In this document: one piece after another, positions 9,295 to 18,913 of the stretch | How positions within the stretch are numbered: the stretch's first letter is position 1 | Layout: each line of letters opens with the position of its first letter | Assembly (NCBI RefSeq): GCF_000195595.1 | Contig: NZ_GL882538.1 | Location: 17,267 to 81,266 of the forward strand | Direction: 5' to 3' | Length of the DNA stretch: 64,000 nucleotides | DNA from: Actinomyces sp. oral taxon 170 str. F0386 | Lineage (GTDB): Bacteria; Actinomycetota; Actinomycetes; Actinomycetales; Actinomycetaceae | Position numbers and translations under genes: made by a program | The notes under the pieces: model-generated | Database searches by the model: none | Told to the model about the DNA's origin: nothing | The model's input: the letters and a program-made list of their open reading frames with translations, nothing else

Positions 9295-9584
9295 CAGACG
9301 CGCTCCGTCCGGTCACCCGCCGCGGCATCGTCGTCGACCCGCCGCCATGCGCCGGTGTGTCAGGAAACACCGCAGGGTGGCGCCATCTAGCATGGTGGAG
9401 CCCGGGCGGTCTGCCGTAAAGTTATCCGCTGGACGCGCGTCCGTCGATGACGTATGCCCGCATCGCGATATCGAGACCCTGGCAACAGTGGCTCGCCTGT
9501 GGTAGGGCCTGCAGCGGCGGCCGCGACCGCCCGGCGACGTCGTCGTCGGGGTGAACTCGAGCGAGAAAGCACCGATGGAGGAAC

Positions 9585-9806
9585 ATGGCTAAGAAGGACG
9601 GAGTCATCGAGGTCGAGGGATCGGTCGTCGAGGCCCTTCCGAACGCGATGTTCCGGGTGGAGCTGAGCAACGGGCACGTCGTGCTCGCGCACATCTCCGG
9701 AAAGATGCGGCAGCACTACATCCGCATCCTCCCCGAGGACCGGGTGGTCGTGGAGCTGAGCCCCTACGACCTCTCCCGCGGCCGAATCGTCTACCGGTAC
9801 AAGTGA
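9585..9806 (+). CDS. infA: Translation initiation factor IF-1
   Basis: The product is a 73-aa OB-fold factor that binds the 30S A site during initiation. Start [21 protein letters not shown] and end GRIVYRYK are near invariant. GATGGAGGAAC precedes the ATG. The 290 bp between map and infA contain no gene; TAAAGT at 9417-9422 is a possible -10. It heads the infA-rpmJ-rpsM-rpsK group. Confidence 0.98.
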   Translation: MAKKDGVIEVEGSVVEALPNAMFRVELSNGHVVLAHISGKMRQHYIRILPEDRVVVELSPYDLSRGRIVYRYK

Positions 9807-9839
9807 CATGTCGGCTCCCAGAGCCGGCGGAGGAACATC

Positions 9840-9953
9840 ATGAAGGTCAAGCCGAGCGTCAAGAAGATCTGTGACAGCTGCAAGGTGATTCGTCGCCACG
9901 GCCGCGTCATGGTCATCTGCGAGAACCCGCGGCACAAGCAGCGTCAGGGCTGA
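9840..9953 (+). CDS. rpmJ: 50S ribosomal protein L36
   Basis: The product is a 37-aa zinc-binding L36, exactly the expected size. It reads [20 protein letters not shown] and ends [11 protein letters not shown]. The zinc ligands are Cys11, Cys14, Cys27 and His32 of the C+ form. CGGAGGAACATC gives a good Shine-Dalgarno. It lies 33 bp after infA, the usual neighbour. Confidence 0.97.
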   Translation: MKVKPSVKKICDSCKVIRRHGRVMVICENPRHKQRQG

Positions 9954-10119
9954 GCCCCCGGCGCCGGGCCGCCCAGATACCTGGACGACCCCTTTCCAGC
10001 ACCCATCCCAGCGCACCCGCACCACGGGTCCGCAACCCCCGGTTCTCGGAGGCCGGGGCCACCAGACGAGGTGGGGGAGATGGGTGACGACCTCCGGGAG
10101 CACACAGGAGAACCACACC

Positions 10120-10494
10120 GTGGCACGCATTTCCGGTGTCGACCTGCCTCGCGAGAAGCGAGTCGAGGTCGCACTCACCTACATCTTCGGGATCGGACGC
10201 ACTCGCGCGGACGAGACCCTGAAGGCGACGGGCGTCAACCCCGACACCCGCGTCAAGGACCTCACCGAGGAGGAGCTGGTCAGGCTCCGCACCCACATCG
10301 ACGGCAGCTACCAGGTTGAGGGTGACCTGCGTCGTGAGGTCCAGGCGGACATCCGCCGCAAGATCGAGATCGGCTGCTACCAGGGCCTGCGTCACCGCCG
10401 CCACCTGCCGGTGCACGGTCAGCGCACCAAGACCAACGCGCGTACCCGCAAGGGCCCCAAGCGCACCGTGGCCGGTAAGAAGAAGGCCAAGTAA
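10120..10494 (+). CDS. rpsM: 30S ribosomal protein S13
   Basis: The product is a 124-aa S13 in the 30S head contacting the P-site tRNA and L5. It begins at GTG 10120 ([20 protein letters not shown]) and ends [13 protein letters not shown]. An upstream in-frame ATG at 10084 would add 12 residues not found in the family. CACAGGAGAACCACACC supplies the ribosome binding site. Confidence 0.97.
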   Translation: MARISGVDLPREKRVEVALTYIFGIGRTRADETLKATGVNPDTRVKDLTEEELVRLRTHIDGSYQVEGDLRREVQADIRRKIEIGCYQGLRHRRHLPVHGQRTKTNARTRKGPKRTVAGKKKAK

Positions 10495-10556
10495 GCAGCA
10501 GCTCGCGCCCCGCCCTGCGGAGAGCGCAGTGACGACCTCATCACGAAGAAGGAAGA

Positions 10557-10958
10557 ATGCCTCCCAAGACCCGCGCCGCCGCGCGCAAGACGCGCCGCAA
10601 GGACCGCAAGAACGTTACCCACGGTCACGCCTACATCAAGTCCACCTTCAACAACACCATCGTCTCCCTGACGGACCCGCAGGGTGCCGTCATCGCCTGG
10701 TGCTCCTCCGGCCAGGTCGGCTTCAAGGGGTCGCGCAAGTCGACCCCCTACGCCGCCCAGCTCGCCGCCGAGTCCGCCGCCCGGCGCGCCCAGGAGCACG
10801 GCATGAAGAAGGTTGACGTCTTCGTCAAGGGCCCCGGCTCCGGCCGCGAGACCGCGATCCGCTCCCTCCAGGCCGCCGGCCTCGAGGTCGGCTCCATCAC
10901 CGACGTCACCCCCCAGGCCTTCAACGGCTGCCGCCCGCCCAAGCGCCGCCGCGTTTGA
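10557..10958 (+). CDS. rpsK: 30S ribosomal protein S11
   Basis: The product is a 133-aa platform protein of the small subunit. Motifs [38 protein letters not shown] and the invariant end [11 protein letters not shown] are present. AGAAGGAAGA precedes the ATG. A strong terminator follows directly, and rpsD, which lies next in mycobacteria, is absent here. Confidence 0.98.
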   Translation: MPPKTRAAARKTRRKDRKNVTHGHAYIKSTFNNTIVSLTDPQGAVIAWCSSGQVGFKGSRKSTPYAAQLAAESAARRAQEHGMKKVDVFVKGPGSGRETAIRSLQAAGLEVGSITDVTPQAFNGCRPPKRRRV

Positions 10959-10965
10959 GCTTCAT

Positions 10966-11001
10966 GGGACGACGGCGCAGCACCTGCTGCGCCGTCGTCC
11001 C
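10966..11001 (+). terminator. Terminator between rpsK and rpoA
   Basis: Perfect 15-bp stem GGGACGACGGCGCAG (10966-10980) / 10987-11001 with a CACCTG loop, 7 bp after the rpsK stop. It implies that rpoA-rplQ is at least partly driven by its own promoter in 11002-11114. Confidence 0.8.
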
Positions 11002-11114
11002 ACCACGTCCCGCCCAACCGGCGGGGCGCGGAGTAGGGCCGGCTCGGGCGGGCCGGCAGCTCCAACCATGAGGAACGGCGTCATATAGCGGGCGCCGCGA
11101 CGAAAGGAAACCAC

Positions 11115-12116
11115 GTGCTCATTGCACAGCGACCCACGCTCACCGAGGAGGTCGTGGTCGAGGACCGCCGCTCGCGCTTCGTGCTCGAGCCCCTCGAGCC
11201 CGGCTTCGGCTACACGCTCGGCAACTCCCTGCGGCGCACGCTGCTGTCCTCCATCCCGGGGGCGGCCGTGACCAGCGTCCGCATCGACGGGGTGCCCCAC
11301 GAGTTCCGCACGATCCCCGGGGTCAAGGAGGATGTCGCCCAGATCATCCTCAACATCAAGGAGATCGTCCTGTCCTCGGAGAACGACGAGCCGGTCGTCA
11401 TGTACCTGCGCAAGTCCGGTCCGAGTGAGGTCACCGCCGGCGACATCACCCCGCCGGCCGGCGTCGAGATCCACAACCCCGATCTGGTCATCGCCACTCT
11501 CAACGAGAAGGGCAAGCTGGAGATCGAGCTGACGGTCGAGCGCGGCCGCGGCTACGTCTCCGCCAACCAGAACAAGGACCCCAACGCGGAGATCTCCCGT
11601 ATCCCGGTGGACTCGATCTACTCGCCGGTCAAGAAGGTCTCCTACTCCGTCGAGGCCACCCGTGTGGAGCAGCGCACCGACTTCGACCGTCTCATCGTCG
11701 ACGTCGAGACCAAGTCCTCCATCACCCCGCGCGACGCCCTGGCCTCCGCCGGTAAGACGCTCGTGGAGCTCTTCGGCCTGGCCCGCGAGCTCAACGTCGA
11801 GGCTGAGGGCATCGAGGTCGGCCCCTCGCCGATCGACGAGGCCTTCCAGCAGGATCTCGCCCTCATGATCGACGAGCTCGACCTGCAGGCCCGTTCCTCC
11901 AACGCCCTCAAGCGCGAGGGCATCCACACCGTCGGTGAGCTCGTCTCGCGCAGCGAGGCCGACCTGCTCGACATCCGTAACTTCGGTGCCAAGTCCATCT
12001 CCGAGATCAAGGACAAGCTGGCCGAGCTGGGGCTCTCCCTCAAGGGCTCCCCGGTCGACTACGTCTCGGACGACGACTACGCCAACCCCACCTTCAGCGA
12101 CGAGACCCAGGCCTGA
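11115..12116 (+). CDS. rpoA: RNA polymerase alpha subunit
   Basis: The product is a 333-aa subunit: the N-terminal dimerisation and assembly domain ([19 protein letters not shown]) up to about residue 230, then a linker, then the C-terminal domain with HhH motifs ([21 protein letters not shown]) that binds UP elements and activators. The GTG start follows GAAAGGAAACCAC. A 156-bp gap with a strong terminator separates it from rpsK; rplQ follows by 30 bp. Confidence 0.98.
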   Translation: MLIAQRPTLTEEVVVEDRRSRFVLEPLEPGFGYTLGNSLRRTLLSSIPGAAVTSVRIDGVPHEFRTIPGVKEDVAQIILNIKEIVLSSENDEPVVMYLRKSGPSEVTAGDITPPAGVEIHNPDLVIATLNEKGKLEIELTVERGRGYVSANQNKDPNAEISRIPVDSIYSPVKKVSYSVEATRVEQRTDFDRLIVDVETKSSITPRDALASAGKTLVELFGLARELNVEAEGIEVGPSPIDEAFQQDLALMIDELDLQARSSNALKREGIHTVGELVSRSEADLLDIRNFGAKSISEIKDKLAELGLSLKGSPVDYVSDDDYANPTFSDETQA

Positions 12117-12146
12117 GCCGGCTCGTTATTCATCTAGGAGACAACC

Positions 12147-12857
12147 ATGCCTCGCCCCACCAAGGGTCCCCGCCTGGGCGGTAGTGCCCAGCACGAGCGC
12201 CACCTGCTCGCCAACCTGGCCACGCAGCTCATCGTCCACGAGTCGATCAAGACCACGGAGGCTCGCGCCCGTCGCCTGCGTCCCTACGTCGAGAAGCTCA
12301 TCACCAAGGGCAAGCGCGGCGACCTGCACGCCCGTCGCACCGTGCTCAAGAAGGTGACGGACAAGTACGCCGTCTACCGCCTCTTCGAGGAGCTCGCGCC
12401 CCAGTTCGAGGGCCGCGAGGGCGGCTACACCCGCATCATCAAGACGACCCCCCGTAAGGGCGACAACGCCCCCATGGCGGTCATCTCCCTGGTGCTGGAG
12501 CCGGTTGCCCGCAAGGAGGTCGTGGACGACGCGATCGCCACCGCCAAGAAGGCTGCCCAGAAGGCCGTCGCCGACGAGGACAAGGCCGCGAAGAAGGCCG
12601 AGGAGAAGGCTGAGAAGGGCGGCAAGGCGGAGAAGGCCGAGTACGCCGGTGCGGTTCGTCTTGAGGAGGGTGCCACGGATGCTCCCGACGACGACCACCT
12701 GGTCAAGGGCAACGAGGACTCCATGAAGTACCACGTTCCCGGCTCGCGCTGGTACGACGCCACGGTCGCCGAGGTCTGGTTCGCCAGTGCCGAGGAGGCT
12801 GAGGCCGCGGGCTTCGCCCCCGCCGGCGGCGCCGCCGCCCAGAAGGTCGAGAAGTGA
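12147..12857 (+). CDS. rplQ: 50S ribosomal protein L17 with a C-terminal fusion domain
   Basis: Residues 1-122 are ordinary L17 ([20 protein letters not shown], then [19 protein letters not shown]). About 110 further residues follow: an Ala/Lys/Glu-rich linker (~125-170) and then a compact segment at residues 186-224 ([19 protein letters not shown], then [17 protein letters not shown]). From memory this resembles the small YHVPG/YD/WF 'sunset'-type domain of actinobacterial and firmicute proteins. Typical L17 is 120-180 aa, so 236 is long. Codon use is uniform and there is no frameshift, so this is a genuine fusion. It ends at a very strong terminator. Confidence 0.94.
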   Translation: MPRPTKGPRLGGSAQHERHLLANLATQLIVHESIKTTEARARRLRPYVEKLITKGKRGDLHARRTVLKKVTDKYAVYRLFEELAPQFEGREGGYTRIIKTTPRKGDNAPMAVISLVLEPVARKEVVDDAIATAKKAAQKAVADEDKAAKKAEEKAEKGGKAEKAEYAGAVRLEEGATDAPDDDHLVKGNEDSMKYHVPGSRWYDATVAEVWFASAEEAEAAGFAPAGGAAAQKVEK

Positions 12858-12886
12858 GCCGGGGCTGACGCTCTGAGCAGCACTCC

Positions 12887-12924
12887 GGGGAGGGCCGGTC
12901 ACCATCAGGTGACCGGCCCTCCCC
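12887..12924. terminator. Bidirectional terminator after rplQ
   Basis: A perfect 17-bp stem (12887-12903 with 12908-12924) with an ATCA loop, lying between the convergent rplQ and the TPR gene, so it can serve both strands. Confidence 0.9.
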
Positions 12925-12945
12925 GTGTCTTATGAAGGCGGTGGC

Positions 12946-14775
12946 TCAGAGTGGGCTCAGTGAGCCATCTGCCGCCGTTTGCCTGGTCACGTCGCTGACC
13001 TCCTGGCGAATGCGGGCGGCGTCAGCCTCCCTGCCGCTCCACTGGAGTACCGAGGCGTAGGTGCCGAGGGTATCGGCGAGGCCCCGGTTGAAGGCCTCCG
13101 GCTGCTTGCGGGCCAGACCTCGGTAGAGGTCGACCGCCTCCCGCGCGGTCTCCAGAGCCTCCCGTCGGTGGCCCGCCTCGGCCAGGCGCTTGGCGAGCCG
13201 GTGCAGGCACGGCGCCAGTGCCGGGGTGTGAGTCGCGGGGGCGCGCTCGGCCAGCTCCCGACGGATCGCCGCCGTTTCACGGATCGCCGCCAGAGCGGCC
13301 GAACGATGTCCCGTGTCAACCAGGCACGTCGCGACGTTGTGCAGGGAGGCTGCTAGAGCCGGTTTGTAGGCTGCCGGATCGATCTGCACCAGGCTGCGAT
13401 AGATGGTGACCGCCTCCTGAACGGCGGCCAGGGCCTCGTGCGTGCGTCCGGCGCGGTTGAGGTTCAAGGTGAGGATGTTGAGAGCCCGGGCCAGGTCGGC
13501 GGTGTAGGAGGCCGGGTTGGCACGGACCAGACGCCGATAGATGTCAATGGCCTCCCGGGCCGCCGTGAAGGACTCGGGCAGCTGCCTGGCCGTGTACAGG
13601 CCGACGGCGAGGATGTACAGGGACTCGGCAAGATCCGAGGTGTAGGTCGTAGGACTGCCCTGGACCAGGGTGCGGCGGATGCTGACCACCTCACGCGCCG
13701 CGGTCAGAGCACGGTCCAGGCGGTCAGCGTCGCGCAGGCAGGCGGCGTACGCCTTGAGAGCATCGGCCAGATCGGGCAGGTGTGTATCGGGGGCGCTGCG
13801 AGCCAGAGTCCGAGCGATACTGACCGCCTCCTGGGCTGCGGCGAGTGCCTCATGGCGCCGTCCCACGTCACTCAGACGCCGGGCCAGTGTCCCTAAGGAG
13901 CGGGCCACTTCGGGGGAGTACAGGGCGGGTGTGCGGCGGGCCAACCCCCGGTAGAGCGCGGTAGCCTCCTCGGCGGCTTCCAGCGCCTCATCGCGGCGCC
14001 CTACCCCGGCCCTGCATGCGGCCAGGACCTCCAGGGCGCCGGCAAGCTCGCCGGTGCAGGAACCGGGCTCATCCTTATCGAGGCTGCGGTAGAGGCTGAC
14101 GGCCTCCCGGGCCTGGCCAAGGGCCTCATCGACGTAACCCACCGTGCGCAGCCTTGGAGCCAGACTGCTCAGGTCCGCCGCGAGTCGGTGGATCTGGGTG
14201 CCCGGGTCGGACTGTGTTAGGCGCCGTCGGACACTGATGGCCTGCTGAGCGGCGATGAATGTGTCGCTCGGGCGCCCGGACTCGCCCAGACGGCAGGCGA
14301 GCGTGGTAAGGGCCCGAGCCAGATCGGCGTCGTAGGTGGAGGGCTCATCCCGGCTCAGGCTCCGGTAGAGCTCGACGGACTCCTGCGCGGTGGCCAGCGC
14401 ATCGCGCAGCTCGCCGGCCGCGCTCAGGTCGACGGCGAGCCGGCCCAGAGACTCGGCCAGACCGGGAGCATGGGCGTCGTAGTTCCGCTGGGTCAGGCGC
14501 CGTCGAATCCTTACCGTCTCCCGAGAGATCGCGACCCCCTCGCGAATCCTGCGGGCCTCGTGCAGGCGGACCGCCAGGACTGACAGGCCTCCAGCGAGGT
14601 CGGCCAGGTAGAGGTCCGGGTTGACCCGGACCAGACCGCGGTGGATCTCGCTCGCCTCCCGAGCGGCGTCCAAAGCCTCGCCCCGGCGCCCCGAGCTCGC
14701 CAGGCGCTCACTGAGCTCCAGCAGCCGGCTGGCACGAGCCACGCCCTCGGGGCTGACATAGGGGGAGAGCGACAC
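12946..14775 (-). CDS. Tetratricopeptide-repeat protein
   Basis: This 609-aa soluble protein is made almost entirely of TPR units. About 12 full and one partial unit of ~43-44 residues can be counted, each of the form L-x-x-LA-x-x-L...GR-x-x-EAL-x-AA-x-EAV-x-x-YR-x-L...P-x-x-Y-x-x-DLA. There is no signal peptide, membrane segment or catalytic domain. Such arrays resemble the C-terminal TPR regions of actinobacterial NB-ARC/TPR proteins, but here they stand alone, so a scaffold role is likely and the partner unknown. The GTG start lacks a Shine-Dalgarno; GAGGCT seven bases upstream may be a -10 for a leaderless message. It is divergent from the MgtC gene. Confidence 0.8.
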   Translation of the reverse strand: MSLSPYVSPEGVARASRLLELSERLASSGRRGEALDAAREASEIHRGLVRVNPDLYLADLAGGLSVLAVRLHEARRIREGVAISRETVRIRRRLTQRNYDAHAPGLAESLGRLAVDLSAAGELRDALATAQESVELYRSLSRDEPSTYDADLARALTTLACRLGESGRPSDTFIAAQQAISVRRRLTQSDPGTQIHRLAADLSSLAPRLRTVGYVDEALGQAREAVSLYRSLDKDEPGSCTGELAGALEVLAACRAGVGRRDEALEAAEEATALYRGLARRTPALYSPEVARSLGTLARRLSDVGRRHEALAAAQEAVSIARTLARSAPDTHLPDLADALKAYAACLRDADRLDRALTAAREVVSIRRTLVQGSPTTYTSDLAESLYILAVGLYTARQLPESFTAAREAIDIYRRLVRANPASYTADLARALNILTLNLNRAGRTHEALAAVQEAVTIYRSLVQIDPAAYKPALAASLHNVATCLVDTGHRSAALAAIRETAAIRRELAERAPATHTPALAPCLHRLAKRLAEAGHRREALETAREAVDLYRGLARKQPEAFNRGLADTLGTYASVLQWSGREADAARIRQEVSDVTRQTAADGSLSPL

Positions 14776-14924
14776 GTCTGAGAGCCTCGGAACTGGGGGA
14801 ACGATGGTGGGCCCACGTTAAACGGCGAGCATGCGCCTCGCGATGGGGAGACGTCACCGGGGACGCGCCCTGTCGGCCGCTCCTTTAGAATCGACGAAGG
14901 GCCGGTAGGGCGGGTATCGCGATC

Positions 14925-15647
14925 ATGAGGAAGGGAGCCGGTGTGGGCGCGCTGTTCAGCCTGGACCACGTGGGGGTCCAGGTCGTCGCCATGACGGCGA
15001 CCTTCATCCTGTGCCTCACCCTGGGTGCCGAGCGTCACCTGCGCCACAAGGACGCCGGGGTCAAGACGCACGTCCTGGTGGGACTGGGCTCGTGCCTGTT
15101 CACCCTTGTGTCCGCCTACGGATTCGCCCCGATCACCGGATCCGATGTCGCCGTGGACCCCAGTCGTGTGGCCGCGCAGATCGTCTCCGGCATCGGCTTC
15201 CTGGGGGCCGGGGTCATCTTCGTCAACAATGACACCGTCCGCGGCCTGACTACCGCCGCCACTGTCTGGCTCAGTGCCGCCATCGGCATGGCCTGCGGAG
15301 CGGGCATGATCCCTCTCGCCGCGACCGCCGTCGCGCTCGACTACATCGTCGTCCTGCTGCTAGGGCCACTCACCTCGCGCCTGCAGCGCCGCCACGGCGA
15401 GGTAACCGTACGCATCGACTACGAGGTTGGCCGCGCCATCATGCCCGAGATCCTCCAGGCCGCCACGGCCTCCGGCTTCACGGCCACCTTGGAGGAGACC
15501 GAGATGACCCGCGGCGAGCACGGGCGCACCATGAACGCCGTTATGCGCTTCCACGGGCAACGGCCCGCCGCCAACCTCATCGAGTCCCTGTCCGGCCTCG
15601 ACGGCGTCGACGGCGTCGAGCGCCTCGAGGGCGGTCGGCTCGACTGA
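14925..15647 (+). CDS. MgtC/SapB-family membrane protein
   Basis: The product is a 240-aa protein with four to five hydrophobic segments in residues 15-155 and a soluble C-terminal ACT-like domain. The MgtC signature is clear: the GAERHLRHKDAGVKTHVLVG loop, then QIVSGIGFLGAGVIF and the TAATVWLSAAIGMACG segment. Family members affect F-ATPase activity, Mg2+ limitation and intracellular survival; biochemical activity is not settled. The start could be ATG 14925 or GTG 14941 (AAGGGAG just before it). It is convergent with pntB. Confidence 0.85.
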   Translation: MRKGAGVGALFSLDHVGVQVVAMTATFILCLTLGAERHLRHKDAGVKTHVLVGLGSCLFTLVSAYGFAPITGSDVAVDPSRVAAQIVSGIGFLGAGVIFVNNDTVRGLTTAATVWLSAAIGMACGAGMIPLAATAVALDYIVVLLLGPLTSRLQRRHGEVTVRIDYEVGRAIMPEILQAATASGFTATLEETEMTRGEHGRTMNAVMRFHGQRPAANLIESLSGLDGVDGVERLEGGRLD

Positions 15648-15677
15648 ACACAAGTGACTCCTGGATCCTGGCGCCTC

Positions 15678-17162
15678 CTACTCCAGGGCCCGGATGATGG
15701 CCTCGACGGTGCCCTTGGCGTCGCCGAAGAGCATGGAGGCGTTCTCCCGGAAGAAGAGCGGGTTGTCCACCCCGGCGTAGCCGGTGGCCATGGACCGTTT
15801 GAAGATGATGACTCGGCTTGCCTCCCACACGTGCAGCACCGGCATGCCCGCGATCGGTGAGCCCGGCTCCTGGGCGGCTGGATTCACGGTGTCATTGGCG
15901 CCGATGATGAGAACGACGTCGACGTCGTCGAAGGAGTCATTGACCTCGTCCATCTCTAGGACGATGTCGTAGGGGACCTTCGCCTCGGCCAGCAGTACGT
16001 TCATGTGTCCGGGCAGGCGGCCCGCAACCGGGTGGATGCCGAAGGTGACCTCCACACCCTCCGAGCGCAGCATCTCGGTGAGGGTGGCCACCGGGTACTG
16101 GGCCTGGGCGACGGCCATCCCGTAGCCGGGGGTGATGACCACGCGTCGGGCGTTCTGCAGCAGGTGGGCCACCTCGTCGGCGCTGGTCTCGTCCACCGAT
16201 CCCTCGTGCTGAGGGCCGCCCGCGGCGGCGCCGGTGGAGTCGGTTCCGTAGCCGCCCAGCAGCACCGAGACAAAGGAACGGTTCATGGCCTGGCACATGA
16301 GGTAGGACAGGTATGCCCCCGAGGAGCCCACCAGCGCCCCGGTGATGATGAGCAGGTCGTTGTCCACCATGAAGCCGGTGAAGGCGGAGGCCCACCCCGA
16401 GTAGGAGTTCATGATCGAGACGACTACCGGCATGTCGCCGCCGCCGATCGCCAGCACCAGATGAGTGCCCAGTGCCAGGGAGATCACCGTCATCGCCGCC
16501 AGGAAGGCCCAGCCGGTACTGGAGCCGGCCGGTGCCGCCATGAACCCCACCATGAGAAGCAGGGAGACGATGAGCGCCCCGAGGTTGAGCAGGTTGCGGC
16601 CCGGTAGCGTCATCGGGCGCCCCGGTACGCGGCCGGCCAGCTTGAGGGCCGCCAGGACGGAGCCGGTGAAGGTCACCCCGCCGACGAACACGCCCAGGAA
16701 GACCTCGCCCAGGTGGAAGGCTCCCAGAGAGGCGGACAGGGCGTCGGGGGAGACGTAGGAGTTGTAGCCCACCAGGACGGCTGCCAGCCCCACCAATCCG
16801 TTGAGCGCGGCGATGAGCTGGGGCATCCCGGTCATGGCTACGCGCCTGGCCACCACCAGCCCGATGACCGAGCCCAGGGCCAGCCCCATGACGATGAGCA
16901 GCAGTGTTGGCAGCACGCCCCGCGCGGGCTGGTTGCTCAGGGCCAGGCCGATGGCGGCGAGCACCGCCACTCCCATGCCGACGGCGCCCGCCACGTTGCC
17001 TGCCACCGCGGTCTCATGGCGGGACAGACCGGCCGCGGCCAGAATGAACAGGATCGCGGCGGCGATGTAGGCCAGGACCACGGGTGAGGGCAGAGACGGC
17101 GTGGCGGCGATCAGTGTGCTCGACGACGCAGCCGGCGTCAGGATCGGCATCTGAGTCATCAT
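15678..17162 (-). CDS. pntB: NAD(P) transhydrogenase subunit beta
   Basis: The product is the 494-aa beta subunit of the proton-translocating transhydrogenase (NADH + NADP+ to NAD+ + NADPH). The N-terminal ~270 residues are membrane-spanning ([31 protein letters not shown]). The C-terminal NADP(H) domain shows [19 protein letters not shown] and [20 protein letters not shown]. It lies 12 bp after pntA in the same operon. Length is normal for the family (~460-490). Confidence 0.96.
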   Translation of the reverse strand: MMTQMPILTPAASSSTLIAATPSLPSPVVLAYIAAAILFILAAAGLSRHETAVAGNVAGAVGMGVAVLAAIGLALSNQPARGVLPTLLLIVMGLALGSVIGLVVARRVAMTGMPQLIAALNGLVGLAAVLVGYNSYVSPDALSASLGAFHLGEVFLGVFVGGVTFTGSVLAALKLAGRVPGRPMTLPGRNLLNLGALIVSLLLMVGFMAAPAGSSTGWAFLAAMTVISLALGTHLVLAIGGGDMPVVVSIMNSYSGWASAFTGFMVDNDLLIITGALVGSSGAYLSYLMCQAMNRSFVSVLLGGYGTDSTGAAAGGPQHEGSVDETSADEVAHLLQNARRVVITPGYGMAVAQAQYPVATLTEMLRSEGVEVTFGIHPVAGRLPGHMNVLLAEAKVPYDIVLEMDEVNDSFDDVDVVLIIGANDTVNPAAQEPGSPIAGMPVLHVWEASRVIIFKRSMATGYAGVDNPLFFRENASMLFGDAKGTVEAIIRALE

Positions 17163-17174
17163 CCGGTCCTCACC

Positions 17175-18725
17175 TCAGTCCTTCGTGAACATGGCGAGCA
17201 TGCGGTGGGTGACCGCGAAGCCGCCGACGATGTTGATCGTGGCCAGGACCACCGCGGCCAGGCTGATGGCGCTGATGACCGGGTGGGGGTGACCGACTTG
17301 CGAGATCGCCCCGATCAGGATGATCCCCGAGATCGCGTTGGTCACCGACATGAGCGGCGTGTGCAGGGCCGGGGTCACGTTGGAGATGACGTGGAAGCCC
17401 AGGATCACTGAGAGCATGAGCACGATGTAGTGGCTCGTGGCGGCCGATGGCGTCACCAGCACCAGGGCTGCTGCCACGAGGCTGACCGCGGCCAGCCCTA
17501 GCCACTGCCGGGAGCGCGAGAGTGCCCGGGCTGCGCGGGCGGCCTCCTGTGTGGCTGCGTCGTCGGCGTTCGCCTGTGCCGGGTGGCCCGGGGCTGGAGC
17601 GGCCGAGACCTGGATCTGGGGAGGTGGCCACAGCAGCTCGTTGTCGTGGGTGACTGTGATAGCCCGGACCACCTCGTCGTCCAGGTCCACGACGAGCTCG
17701 CCGTCCTCGGTCGGGGTGAGCAGAGCCAGCAGGTTGACGATGTTGCGCCCGTAGAGCTGGGAGGCCTGCGCGGGCAGCATCCCCGCCAGGTCCGTGTGCC
17801 CCACGATCGTGACGCCGCCGTCGGTGGTGACCACCTCGCCGGGCGCTGTCAGCTCGGTGTTGCCGCCAGTGGCCGCGGCCATGTCGATGATGACCGATCC
17901 GGGGCGCATGGCCTCGATCGCGGAGCGGTCCAGGAGCACCGGCGCGCGGCGGCCCGGAATGCTCGCCGTGGTGATGACGACATCGGACTCGGCGGCCTGC
18001 TGGGCGTAGAGTGCGTTGGCCGCGCTCGCCTGATCGGCGCGCATCTCCTTGGCGTAGCCGTCGGAGGACACCTCCTGGGCGCTGGGCAGTGGTACGAACT
18101 GCGCTCCCATGGACCGGACCTGATCGGCGACCTCGGGGCGCACATCGGAGCCGCGTACCTGCGCGCCCAGGGAGTAGGCCGTCCCGATCGCAGACAGCCC
18201 GGCCACCCCCGCACCGATGACGTAGACAGTCGCGGGTGGGAACTTGCCCGCGGCGGTCACCTGCCCGCTGAACAGCCTGCCCAGGTATGAGGCCGCCTCA
18301 ATGACGGCCCGGTAGCCGGCGAGGTTCGCCTGCGAGGAGAGCACATCCAGCGACTGCGCCCGCGAGATCCTCGGGACCACGTCCAGGGCCATGCAGGTGA
18401 TGCTCCGCTCCTGCAGCGCCTCGAGGAGCTCGGGCCGGCGTGCCGGGTCCAACCGACAGATGAGGACCGAGCCCCGGGTCATGAGCGCCAGGTGCTCCTC
18501 GGTGGGCGCCGAGGCACTCACCACGACCTCGCAGCCCCAGATCCGGACGCCGCTGGCTGACTGGGCCCCGGCGGCCTCGTAGGCGTCGTCGGGGAACTGT
18601 GCCCGCGTCCCGGCGCCGCGCTCGACCAGGACCTCGTAGCCCATGCGGATCATCCGCTCCACTGTCTGCGGGCTCGCAGCGACGCGTGGCTGATCCGCAG
18701 GTTCGCGGGGGACTCCGATACGCAT
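17175..18725 (-). CDS. pntA: NAD(P) transhydrogenase subunit alpha
   Basis: The product is 516 aa with the NAD(H)-binding alpha domain (MRIGVPREPADQPRVAASPQ; GAGVAGLSAIGTAYSLGAQV) fused to a C-terminal membrane part with three to four helices (HYIVLMLSVILGFHVISNVT). This is the fused E. coli-type arrangement; many bacteria split these as PntAA and PntAB. ATG 18725 is chosen because AAGGAGG stands eight bases before it. A longer in-frame reading from 18767 adds residues not seen in the family. It forms an operon with pntB. Confidence 0.95.
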   Translation of the reverse strand: MRIGVPREPADQPRVAASPQTVERMIRMGYEVLVERGAGTRAQFPDDAYEAAGAQSASGVRIWGCEVVVSASAPTEEHLALMTRGSVLICRLDPARRPELLEALQERSITCMALDVVPRISRAQSLDVLSSQANLAGYRAVIEAASYLGRLFSGQVTAAGKFPPATVYVIGAGVAGLSAIGTAYSLGAQVRGSDVRPEVADQVRSMGAQFVPLPSAQEVSSDGYAKEMRADQASAANALYAQQAAESDVVITTASIPGRRAPVLLDRSAIEAMRPGSVIIDMAAATGGNTELTAPGEVVTTDGGVTIVGHTDLAGMLPAQASQLYGRNIVNLLALLTPTEDGELVVDLDDEVVRAITVTHDNELLWPPPQIQVSAAPAPGHPAQANADDAATQEAARAARALSRSRQWLGLAAVSLVAAALVLVTPSAATSHYIVLMLSVILGFHVISNVTPALHTPLMSVTNAISGIILIGAISQVGHPHPVISAISLAAVVLATINIVGGFAVTHRMLAMFTKD

Positions 18726-18913
18726 AGTGCCTCCTTGCACGACACGGGTGCCGTCGCAGCACCTCACAAGAAACTATCGGCAAGATAGAAGGTGGTGAGG
18801 TCTGCGGCAAGGGACTGTTGGTGTCGGTCCGGTGACGTGGGCGGAGAGACGGACCAAAGAAACGGCCCGCACGCGGTGCGCGAAGGCACTGACGGTGGAT
18901 GGAACAAGGGCGA

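Noticed and set aside
12946-14775. CRISPR-like periodic repeats
   Set aside because: The ~130-bp periodicity is the coding of TPR units in an open frame; there are no identical repeats with unique spacers.
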